From NCBI GenBank assembly GCA_029946045.1, contig JAQSDS010000131.1, positions 1 through 5,425 on the forward strand: DNA of 5,425 bases, written 5' to 3'. This document shows, in pieces, positions 1 through 5,425 of this stretch. How positions within the stretch are numbered: position 1 is the first letter of the stretch; every line of letters starts with the position of its first letter. A program made the translations under genes and the position numbers. Source of the DNA: Rhodoferax sp. (lineage in GTDB: Bacteria > Pseudomonadota > Gammaproteobacteria > Burkholderiales > Burkholderiaceae_C). A model generated the notes under the pieces. It ran no database searches, had not been told where the DNA came from, and worked only from the letters and a program-made list of their open reading frames with translations.

Positions 1-28
1 CGCGATTGACGTAGCGGGCGTGCCGCGA

Positions 29-991
29 TTACAGCGTGCCGGTCAGCTTGAATTTTTCGGTAGCAGCCACCAGGGCAGCCGCTATGCCGGGTTCAAAGGC
101 GGCATGGCCGGCGTCTTCAATCATGTCAAAACTCGCTTGTGGCCAGGCTTCATGGAGCCGCCAGGCGGACAGTGCCGGACACACCACGTCGTAGCGACCC
201 TGGATGATGACGGCGGGCAGCTGCGCGATGCGCCCGACGTTGCGGATGAGCTGGTCCTGGCTCAAAAACGCATCGTGCAAAAAATAATGCGCCTCCAGCC
301 GGCCCACGCCGAGTGCAACGGCATCCGAGCCAAACTGGTCGGCTACTTCCGGGTGTGGCAACAAATGCAGGCAACTGCCCTCGTAGCGACTCCAGGCGCG
401 CGCCGCCTGCAGGTTTTCTACCGGGTCGGCGCTGAACAGGCGCCGGCCATAGGCCTGTAGCAAATCACCGCGCTCGGCCAGCGGAATAGGCGCCACAAAC
501 TCGGCGTGTTCCTTGGGGAAAAACCAGCGGATGCCATTCAGAAACCAGTCATATTCGGGCGGGGTGCACAGGAAAATGCCGCGCAAGATGAAGCCGGTGC
601 AACGCTCGGGGTGAGCCTGACCATAAGCCAGTGCCAGCGTCGAACCCCAGGAGCCGCCAAACACCAGCCACTGCGCAATGCCCATCAGAACCCGCAGGCG
701 CTCTATGTCGTCGATCAGCAGTGGTGTGGTGTTTTGCCGGACTTCACCCAGCGGCGTGGACTGGCCGGCCCCGCGCTGGTCAAACAGCACGATGCGGTAG
801 AACGCCGGGTCAAAAAACTGGCGGTGTTTGGGTGACAAGCCCGCGCCTGGGCCACCGTGCAAAAACAGCACCGGCACGCCTTGCGGGTTGCCGCATTCTT
901 CCCAGTACAGGGTGTGCAGGTCGTCGACAGCCAGGCGGCCGCTGCGGAAGGGTTCAATCGGTGGAAACAGGGGATCAGGGGCTGGAACCAT
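29..991 (-). CDS. pip: Proline iminopeptidase (alpha/beta hydrolase, peptidase family S33)
   Basis: A 320-residue cytoplasmic serine peptidase of the proline iminopeptidase family, which removes N-terminal proline from peptides. The length is typical of the family. Seen in the protein: the oxyanion-hole motif HGGPG at residues 45-49, DQRGAGQS at 71-78, and the nucleophile elbow GGSWGS at 112-117 with Ser114 as the catalytic serine. Asp268 in GRYDVVCP and His296 in DAGHAAFEPG complete the triad. The WSRYEGS segment at 200-206 and RLEAHYFLH at 231-239 carry glutamates (Glu204, Glu233) that in this family recognise the free amino terminus of the substrate. There is no signal peptide or membrane segment. 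The ATG at 989-991 is preceded by AGGA (plus-strand 1000-1003) eight bases upstream, which supports this start. The gene is transcribed divergently from the rubrerythrin gene and shares its upstream region. No terminator is evident in the 28 bases left after the stop codon. Confidence 0.95.
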   Translation of the reverse strand: MVPAPDPLFPPIEPFRSGRLAVDDLHTLYWEECGNPQGVPVLFLHGGPGAGLSPKHRQFFDPAFYRIVLFDQRGAGQSTPLGEVRQNTTPLLIDDIERLRVLMGIAQWLVFGGSWGSTLALAYGQAHPERCTGFILRGIFLCTPPEYDWFLNGIRWFFPKEHAEFVAPIPLAERGDLLQAYGRRLFSADPVENLQAARAWSRYEGSCLHLLPHPEVADQFGSDAVALGVGRLEAHYFLHDAFLSQDQLIRNVGRIAQLPAVIIQGRYDVVCPALSAWRLHEAWPQASFDMIEDAGHAAFEPGIAAALVAATEKFKLTGTL

Positions 992-1081
992 CGGGCTTGT
1001 CCTGGGTTTGAGTTGAGGTCTGGATTGTCAGCGCACCGGATGGCCATGGCAATCACCGCTGACATCACCGCGCCATCTTTC

Positions 1082-1094
1082 GATAGCCACTATC
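1082..1094. repeat. Short inverted repeat GATAG-N3-CTATC
   Basis: GATAGCCACTATC has perfect five-base arms around three bases. It lies about 110 bases upstream of the rubrerythrin start. ATAG/CTAT elements are the type of half-site bound by OxyR, but the three-base spacing here differs from the seven bases usual for OxyR. The arms are visible in the sequence; any role as a binding site is inferred. Confidence 0.45.
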
Positions 1095-1102
1095 AATCAA
1101 TT

Positions 1103-1120
1103 AGCCAATTCCAATTGGCT
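1103..1120. promoter_or_regulatory. Perfect 18-base inverted repeat, candidate operator
   Basis: AGCCAATTCCAATTGGCT consists of two perfect eight-base complementary arms around a central CC. It overlaps the possible -35 element TTGGCT (1115-1120) of the rubrerythrin promoter. Eight-base arms with a tight centre fit a dimeric transcription factor site better than an RNA hairpin, because the two-base centre leaves no room for a loop. The symmetry is certain. The function, and whether it acts on the rubrerythrin genes, on pip or on both, is inferred. Confidence 0.5.
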
Positions 1121-1144
1121 TTAACAATAGATTGAGACTAACAT
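1115..1144 (+). promoter_or_regulatory. Possible promoter of the rubrerythrin cluster
   Basis: TTGGCT (1115-1120) as a -35 element and TAACAT (1139-1144) as a -10 element are separated by 18 bases. Both match the sigma-70 consensus only partly. Transcription would start near 1151 and give a leader of about 50 bases. A weak promoter overlapped by an inverted repeat would suit an activated or repressed stress gene. Other placements are possible. Confidence 0.3.
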
Positions 1145-1204
1145 TCGTTCTGTGCTGATCGAAACGTTCTATCAGTCAATTGTTTTCAACCTCAGGAGTT
1201 CATC

Positions 1205-1687
<483 letters not shown>

Positions 1688-1733
1688 TATCGCACTGCCT
1701 CCCCAACTACCTCATTCAAACTGGAACAACACC

Positions 1734-1898
1734 ATGAAAACTTTTATTTGCATCGTTTGCGGCTTCATCTATGACGAAACAGCTGGCCGCCCCGAAGACG
1801 GCATCGCTCCCGGTACCCAATGGGCCGACGTGCCCGAGAGCTGGGCCTGCCCTGACTGCGGCGTCGCCAAAGCCGACTTTGAAGTGGTTGAAATTTAA
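1734..1898 (+). CDS. Rubredoxin, stand-alone electron carrier
   Basis: A 54-residue protein that matches the full length of a classical rubredoxin. It begins [15 protein letters not shown] and carries the two iron-binding knuckles CIVCG (Cys6, Cys9) and CPDCG (Cys39, Cys42), which hold a single iron in a tetrathiolate site. Conserved aromatic positions Tyr13, Trp30 and Trp37 and the segments PEDGIAPGT and [12 protein letters not shown] are also in place. It acts as a soluble one-electron carrier. Its position between a rubrerythrin lacking a rubredoxin domain and a rubredoxin reductase says that it moves electrons from the reductase to the rubrerythrin. The ATG has a weak Shine-Dalgarno (GGAA at 1723-1726, seven bases upstream). 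The stop TAA at 1896-1898 is followed within four bases by a pair of hairpin repeats. The reading frame is complete and undamaged. Confidence 0.96.
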   Translation: MKTFICIVCGFIYDETAGRPEDGIAPGTQWADVPESWACPDCGVAKADFEVVEI

Positions 1899-1902
1899 TA
1901 CC

Positions 1903-1933
1903 TTGCGGGACAGATCTTTAGCTCTGTCCCCAA
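1903..1933. other. Stem-loop of repeat unit 1
   Basis: GGGACAGA (1907-1914) pairs with TCTGTCCC (1923-1930) around an eight-base loop. TTG (1903-1905) can extend the stem with CAA (1931-1933) if C1906 is bulged out. In RNA this would be a strong hairpin just after the rubredoxin stop codon. No run of T follows, so it does not look like an intrinsic terminator. It could protect the 3' end of an upstream transcript or reduce readthrough into the reductase gene. Confidence 0.6.
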
Positions 1934-1943
1934 CACTTCAAGC

Positions 1944-1974
1944 TTGCGGGACAGGTGTGTAGCTCTGTCCCCAA
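1944..1974. other. Stem-loop of repeat unit 2
   Basis: GGGACAG (1948-1954) pairs with CTGTCCC (1965-1971), with G1955 able to form a G-U pair with T1964 in place of the A-T pair of unit 1. TTG (1944-1946) and CAA (1972-1974) again extend the stem past a bulged C. Six T residues at 1988-1993 lie downstream, but 17 bases beyond the arm, too far for a standard intrinsic terminator. Because the arms are the same in both units, the 5' arm of unit 1 could also pair with the 3' arm of unit 2. Confidence 0.55.
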
Positions 1975-2020
1975 CACTTTAAGTGCGTTTTTTAGCGCTG
2001 CAACCACCTAAGCAAACACC

Positions 2021-3190
2021 ATGCAAAAACCCATCATCATCATCGGCGCGGGCCTGGCTGGCTGGACCACCGCGCGCGAGCTGCGCAAGCTCGACAAAGC
2101 CACGCCGGTGCTGTTGATCACGGCCGACAGCGGCGACTTTTATGCCAAGCCGTCGCTGTCCAACGCCTTCGCTCAAAAGCGGGGCCCGGCGCAGTTGGTC
2201 ACCACGCCTGCGGCCAGCATGGCGGCAAGTCAAAACGTCGCCTTGCAGGCGCACACCCGCGTCACTGCCATCGATACCGCCAAGCAGATGGTCCGGACCA
2301 GCGCGGGCGACTTTGCTTATGCCAAGCTGGTACTGGCCACCGGCGCGCAACCGATCCGTATTCCCATGGCCGGTGATGCTGCCAGCACGGTGCTGTCGGT
2401 CAATGCATTGCAGGACTTTTCGGTCTTTTACGAGCGACTGACCCCTGGACCGGAAACGGACAAAGCGGCCACTGCCAAAAAGCACGTTGTCATCATGGGT
2501 GCCGGGCTGATTGGCTGTGAATTTGCCAACGACTTGATCGCTTCAGGCTTTGCTGTCACCGTGGTGGACCCGTCGGCCAGCCCGATCGCCGCCTTGCTGC
2601 CAACCGGCCTGAGTGAGGAATTGCGCGACGCCCTGGCCAAGCTGGGAGTGACCTGGCACTTTGGCACCACGGTGCAGCGGGTCGATCACCAGGCTTTGAT
2701 GGGCGCTGGCTTGAAAGTACAGCTGGCCAATGGCGAGGTGCTGTTGGCCGATGTGGTGCTCAGTGCCATCGGCTTGCGTGCCGACCTGAGTCTGGCGCAA
2801 GCGGCGGGCCTGGCGTGTGACCGTGGCTTGGTGGTGGACGCACAGTTGCAGACCAACGCCACCAACGTCTATGCGCTGGGCGACGCTGCGCAATATGCCA
2901 ACGGCCGCACGCTGCCCTACGTCATGCCGATCATGCACGCAGCCAAAGCGCTGGCCGCCACCTTGGTGGGTCAGCCGACCCGTGTTCAGTTTCCACTGAT
3001 GCCCGTGGCGATCAAGACGCCTGCCTTGCCGCTGGTGGTGGCCTCAGCCCCACCCGGCACGGCAGGCCAGTGGGCGCAAAGTGAACCCGGTGTCTGGCTG
3101 TTTTCTGACGCAGACCACGCTCTGAAAGGCTTTGCGTTGAGCGGCGCGCAGACCAGCCGCCGCGCCGAGCTGGCCAAACTGGTGGCATAA
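2021..3190 (+). CDS. rubB: Rubredoxin-NAD(+) reductase, FAD-dependent (RubB/AlkT type)
   Basis: A 389-residue flavoprotein of the pyridine nucleotide-disulphide oxidoreductase fold, predicted to pass electrons from NAD(P)H through FAD to rubredoxin. Seen in order: the FAD-binding GAGLAG at 9-14, the segment YAKPSLSNAF at 41-50 typical of rubredoxin reductases, ATGAQP at 106-111, the NAD(P)H-binding GAGLIGCE at 160-167, GLRADLSLA at 251-259 and the second FAD motif YALGDAA at 284-290. The C-terminal stretch with MPVAIKTPALPLVV at 327-340 also resembles Pseudomonas RubB as remembered. No redox-active CxxC is present, which separates it from thioredoxin and glutathione reductases. An in-frame TAA at 2009-2011 rules out a longer start, and residues 5-14 already form the FAD fold, so ATG 2021 is secure. 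No clear Shine-Dalgarno precedes it. It lies 122 bases after the rubredoxin gene, on the same strand, beyond the tandem repeats. Confidence is high for the family and good for the rubredoxin partner, given the neighbours. Confidence 0.9.
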   Translation: MQKPIIIIGAGLAGWTTARELRKLDKATPVLLITADSGDFYAKPSLSNAFAQKRGPAQLVTTPAASMAASQNVALQAHTRVTAIDTAKQMVRTSAGDFAYAKLVLATGAQPIRIPMAGDAASTVLSVNALQDFSVFYERLTPGPETDKAATAKKHVVIMGAGLIGCEFANDLIASGFAVTVVDPSASPIAALLPTGLSEELRDALAKLGVTWHFGTTVQRVDHQALMGAGLKVQLANGEVLLADVVLSAIGLRADLSLAQAAGLACDRGLVVDAQLQTNATNVYALGDAAQYANGRTLPYVMPIMHAAKALAATLVGQPTRVQFPLMPVAIKTPALPLVVASAPPGTAGQWAQSEPGVWLFSDADHALKGFALSGAQTSRRAELAKLVA

Positions 3191-3345
3191 GCCGGAATCC
3201 TTGCCCGCTCGACAAGTCAAAACTGCTGCGCCCGTCAAGCGCACAACGCCACAAAGGTTGCGGCAACGTCAACGCATACAATTTCTTCCCCAAGCAAACA
3301 CAAGTGCCGACTCTGTTGAGCCGGTGCAAATAAGCAGGAGACCCC
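3191..3345 (+). promoter_or_regulatory. Leader region of the malic enzyme gene, weak promoter candidate
   Basis: This 155-base gap precedes the malic enzyme gene. TACAAT at 3277-3282 matches five of six bases of a sigma-70 -10 element. The nearest TTG-type -35, TTGCGG at 3258-3263, is only 13 bases upstream, which is too close for a standard promoter, so the call is weak. An 11-base palindrome GTTGC-G-GCAAC (3257-3267) overlaps that element. AGGAG at 3336-3340 is the Shine-Dalgarno, five bases before the ATG. No convincing terminator for the reductase gene is seen. Confidence 0.35.
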
Positions 3346-5425
3346 ATGACGCAAGCTGCACCCGCCACCGCTGAGGACAAACGCGCCGAATTGCGCCGCG
3401 CCGCCCTGGAGTACCACCAGTACCCCACCCCCGGCAAGATCGCCATTGCGGCAACCAAGCAGTTGGTGAATCAGCACGATCTGGCGCTGGCGTATTCACC
3501 CGGTGTGGCCATCCCATGCGAGGAAATCGTCAAAGACCCCAACAATGCCTACAAGTACACCAGCCGGGGTAACCTGGTGGGCGTGGTGACCAACGGCACG
3601 GCCGTGCTGGGCCTGGGCGATATCGGGCCGCTGGCGGGCAAGCCGGTGATGGAAGGCAAGGCGGTGCTGTTCAAGAAATTTGCCGGCATTGATGTCTTTG
3701 ACATCGAGATCGACGAAAAGCACGACCTGGACAAGCTGGTCGACATCATCGCCTCGCTCGAGCCCACCTTTGGCGGCATCAACCTGGAAGACATCAAGGC
3801 CCCCGACTGCTTTTACGTTGAGCGCAAATTGCGCGAGCGCATGAAGATTCCGGTGTTTCACGACGACCAGCACGGTACCGCGATCACCGTGGGTGCGGCC
3901 ATTCTGAACGGGCTGAAGGTGGCAGGCAAAGAGCCCAAGGACGTGAAACTGGTCACGTCGGGTGCCGGTGCGGCTGCGTTGGCCTGTATCGGCTTGCTGG
4001 TCAAGTTGGGCATTCCGCGCGAAAACGTCTGGGTCACCGACCTTGCCGGCGTGGTGTATGAAGGGCGGGTCGAATTGATGGATCCGGACAAAGCCATTTA
4101 CGCCCAGAAAACAGATGCCCGCAAGCTGGGCGAAGTGATCGACAACGCGGATGTCTTTTTGGGCCTGTCGGCCGGTGGTGTGCTGAAGGCTGACATGGTC
4201 AAGCGCATGGCGCCCAATCCGATCATTTTTGCCTTGGCCAACCCCACGCCCGAGATCTCGCCTGAAGAGGTCAAGACCGTGCGTGACGATGCCATCATTG
4301 GCACCGGGCGTTCTGACTACCCGAACCAGATCAACAACATCCTGTGTTTCCCGTACATCTTTCGTGGTGCGCTGGACGCTGGCGCTTCGACCATCACGGT
4401 CGAGATGGAAATGGCTGCCGTTCACGCTATTGCTGAATTGGCGCAGGCGGAACAAAGCGAAGTGGTCGCTGCAGCCTATGCCGGTGAACCGTTGGCCTTT
4501 GGCCGCGAGTACCTGATTCCCAAGCCGTTTGACCCGCGGCTGATGATGAAGGTCGCACCAGCGGTGGCGCAAGCTGCTTTCGACAGCGGCGTGGCGCTGC
4601 GACCCATCACCGACATGGACGCTTACCGGGAAAAGCTGCAAAGCTTCGTCTACGCCTCGGGCACGGTGATGAAGCCGATCTTTACCGCAGCCAAGAAGGC
4701 GCTCAAGAAGCGTGTGGCTTTTTCCGAAGGCGAAGAGGAACGCGTGCTGCGCGCCGCCCAGATTGTGGTCGACGAAGGCCTGGCCATGCCGACCCTGATT
4801 GGTCGCCCCAAAGTGATAGCCGAGCGCATTGAGAAATTTGGCTTGCGGCTCAAGGAAGGCATCGATTACGCCGTGGTCAACGTCGAACTCGACGAGCGTT
4901 ACCGTGACTTCTGGCAAAGCTACCACCGCATGACCGAGCGCAAGGGCATGACGGCGCAGGTGGCCAAGATTGAAATGCGCCGGCGTTTGACGCTGATTGG
5001 CAGCATGTTGCTGCACAAAGGCTATGTCGATGGCCTGATTTGCGGCACCTGGGGTACCACCTCGGTGCATTTGCAGTACATCGATCAAGTGGTGGGCCGG
5101 CGCTCGGGGGTCAACACCTACGCTTGCATGAACGGCCTGATGCTGCCTGGCCGGCAGGTGTTTTTGGTCGACACCCATATCAACTACGACCCTACTGCTG
5201 AACAGCTGGCCGAAATCACGGTGCTGGCTGCCGAGGAAATGATGCGCTTTGGCATCCCGCCCAAAGCCGCCTTGTTGTCGCATTCGAACTTTGGCAGCAG
5301 CGACCAGCCCAGCGCCGTCAAGATGCGTGACACCCTGGCGTTGTTGCGCGCAAACGCGCCGTGGCTGGAGGTCGATGGTGAAATGCAGGGCGATGTGGCG
5401 CTCGACGGCGCATCACGGGCCAACC
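3346..5425 (+). CDS. maeB: NADP-type malic enzyme with phosphotransacetylase-like domain, 3' end cut by window
   Basis: The frame is open from the ATG to the window edge (693 codons, no stop). MaeB-type enzymes have about 760 residues, so roughly the last 70 are missing. The enzyme oxidatively decarboxylates malate to pyruvate and CO2 while reducing NADP, in the cytoplasm. N-terminal malic domain: YSPGVA at 50-55 (Tyr50), [24 protein letters not shown] at 71-94, and [22 protein letters not shown] at 100-121 with the catalytic lysine. GGINLEDI at 143-150 and FHDDQHGTA at 171-179 supply the metal ligands. The Rossmann domain has GAGAAA at 206-211 and ends near [11 protein letters not shown] (296-306) and [13 protein letters not shown] (319-331). 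From about residue 455 ([17 protein letters not shown]) a phosphotransacetylase-like domain begins, with [15 protein letters not shown] at 589-603. In E. coli MaeB this domain is not catalytic and senses acetyl-CoA. The start has AGGAG five bases upstream and an in-frame TAA at 3331-3333. NADP use is inferred from the domain architecture. Confidence 0.95.
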   Translation, partial: MTQAAPATAEDKRAELRRAALEYHQYPTPGKIAIAATKQLVNQHDLALAYSPGVAIPCEEIVKDPNNAYKYTSRGNLVGVVTNGTAVLGLGDIGPLAGKPVMEGKAVLFKKFAGIDVFDIEIDEKHDLDKLVDIIASLEPTFGGINLEDIKAPDCFYVERKLRERMKIPVFHDDQHGTAITVGAAILNGLKVAGKEPKDVKLVTSGAGAAALACIGLLVKLGIPRENVWVTDLAGVVYEGRVELMDPDKAIYAQKTDARKLGEVIDNADVFLGLSAGGVLKADMVKRMAPNPIIFALANPTPEISPEEVKTVRDDAIIGTGRSDYPNQINNILCFPYIFRGALDAGASTITVEMEMAAVHAIAELAQAEQSEVVAAAYAGEPLAFGREYLIPKPFDPRLMMKVAPAVAQAAFDSGVALRPITDMDAYREKLQSFVYASGTVMKPIFTAAKKALKKRVAFSEGEEERVLRAAQIVVDEGLAMPTLIGRPKVIAERIEKFGLRLKEGIDYAVVNVELDERYRDFWQSYHRMTERKGMTAQVAKIEMRRRLTLIGSMLLHKGYVDGLICGTWGTTSVHLQYIDQVVGRRSGVNTYACMNGLMLPGRQVFLVDTHINYDPTAEQLAEITVLAAEEMMRFGIPPKAALLSHSNFGSSDQPSAVKMRDTLALLRANAPWLEVDGEMQGDVALDGASRAN

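Larger units (their letters stand above)
992..1204. promoter_or_regulatory. Divergent pip / rubrerythrin intergenic region
   Basis: This 213-base gap separates two divergent genes and must hold the start signals of both. Its right half (about 1078-1190) is clearly richer in A and T than the flanking genes. It contains two perfect inverted repeats (1082-1094 and 1103-1120), an imperfect 13-base direct repeat (1090-1102 and 1169-1181), and the Shine-Dalgarno sequence AGGAG at 1194-1198, six bases before the rubrerythrin ATG. No small ORF with convincing coding character is seen. The cluster of symmetric AT-rich elements suggests control by a DNA-binding regulator. For a peroxide-scavenging gene OxyR is an obvious candidate, and ATAG at 1127-1130 followed after seven bases by CTAA at 1138-1141 resembles half of an OxyR site. 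The full four-part OxyR pattern is not present, so the regulator is not identified. Confidence 0.6.
1902..1983. repeat. Two tandem 41-base REP-like units
   Basis: Unit 1 (1902-1942) and unit 2 (1943-1983) follow each other with no gap and match at 37 of 41 positions. The differences are 1914/1955, 1916/1957, 1918/1959 and 1939/1980. Three of the four lie at the inner edge or loop of the internal hairpin, and the seven-base arms GGGACAG and CTGTCCC are identical in both. Unit 1 begins with CTTG and ends with CAAG, so it also has four-base terminal inverted repeats. On the minus strand each palindrome is preceded by GTTG, which recalls the GT-rich tetranucleotide beside REP palindromes mobilised by RAYT (Y1 family) transposases. 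No such transposase is in the window. The repeat is certain; its assignment as a REP doublet is inferred. Confidence 0.85.

Noticed and set aside
20..460. Plus-strand open frames under pip (20-460, 506-835, 631-1011)
   Set aside because: The minus-strand frame encodes a complete proline iminopeptidase with an intact triad, so these overlapping frames are shadows.
1902..1983. The tandem units as a CRISPR array
   Set aside because: There are only two units joined directly with no spacers, and no cas genes are nearby.
1975..1993. CACTT-T-AAGTG followed by CG and six T residues as an intrinsic terminator
   Set aside because: The symmetry leaves a one-base loop, so only three or four weak pairs could form in RNA; too unstable for a terminator despite the T run.
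1979..2485. Minus-strand open frame overlapping the start of the reductase gene
   Set aside because: No family features, and the opposite strand encodes conserved FAD and NAD(P)H motifs across the same bases.
3496..5283. Long open frame (595 codons) on the minus strand across the malic enzyme gene
   Set aside because: It lies fully inside a clearly recognised malic enzyme on the other strand, its translation is rich in His, Gln, Arg and Val with no recognisable domain, and GC-rich codon usage commonly leaves such antisense frames open.
3346..5425. Malic enzyme as a member of the redox operon
   Set aside because: A 155-base gap with its own Shine-Dalgarno and a possible -10 element separates it from the reductase, and its role is in central carbon metabolism; co-transcription is possible but unsupported.

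Overview
The window reads as GC-rich chromosomal DNA from a betaproteobacterium, probably of the order Burkholderiales (Comamonadaceae-like). This is inferred from codon usage and from the protein types (a proline iminopeptidase, a RubB-type rubredoxin reductase and a fused MaeB-type malic enzyme), not from a phylogenetic marker. There are five protein genes and no rRNA, tRNA, CRISPR array or transposase gene.

Layout: (1) 29-991, minus strand, proline iminopeptidase (pip). (2) 992-1204, a divergent AT-rich intergenic region with two inverted repeats, a spaced direct repeat and a possible promoter for the next gene. (3) 1205-3190, plus strand, a three-gene redox cluster: a rubrerythrin with only the diiron domain, a separate 54-residue rubredoxin that begins 46 bases later, and a 389-residue FAD-dependent rubredoxin reductase. 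The gap between the last two genes holds a tandem pair of 41-base units, each containing a GGGACAG...CTGTCCC stem-loop, that resemble REP elements. (4) 3191-3345, a short intergenic region with a weak promoter candidate. (5) 3346 to the right edge, plus strand, a NADP-type malic enzyme with a C-terminal phosphotransacetylase-like domain, cut off by the window.

The three redox genes make a coherent pathway. The reductase takes electrons from NAD(P)H through FAD, passes them one at a time to rubredoxin, and rubredoxin reduces the diiron centre of rubrerythrin, which reduces hydrogen peroxide to water. In classical rubrerythrins the rubredoxin domain is fused to the diiron domain. Here the modules are separate genes, with the dedicated reductase encoded alongside. 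The malic enzyme makes pyruvate and reduced NADP from malate. A link between it and the redox cluster is only possible, since it appears to have its own leader region.

The points most worth a second look are the self-contained peroxide-reducing chain, the REP-like hairpin pair inside it, and the operator-like symmetry upstream of the rubrerythrin gene. No clearly unknown system is visible.
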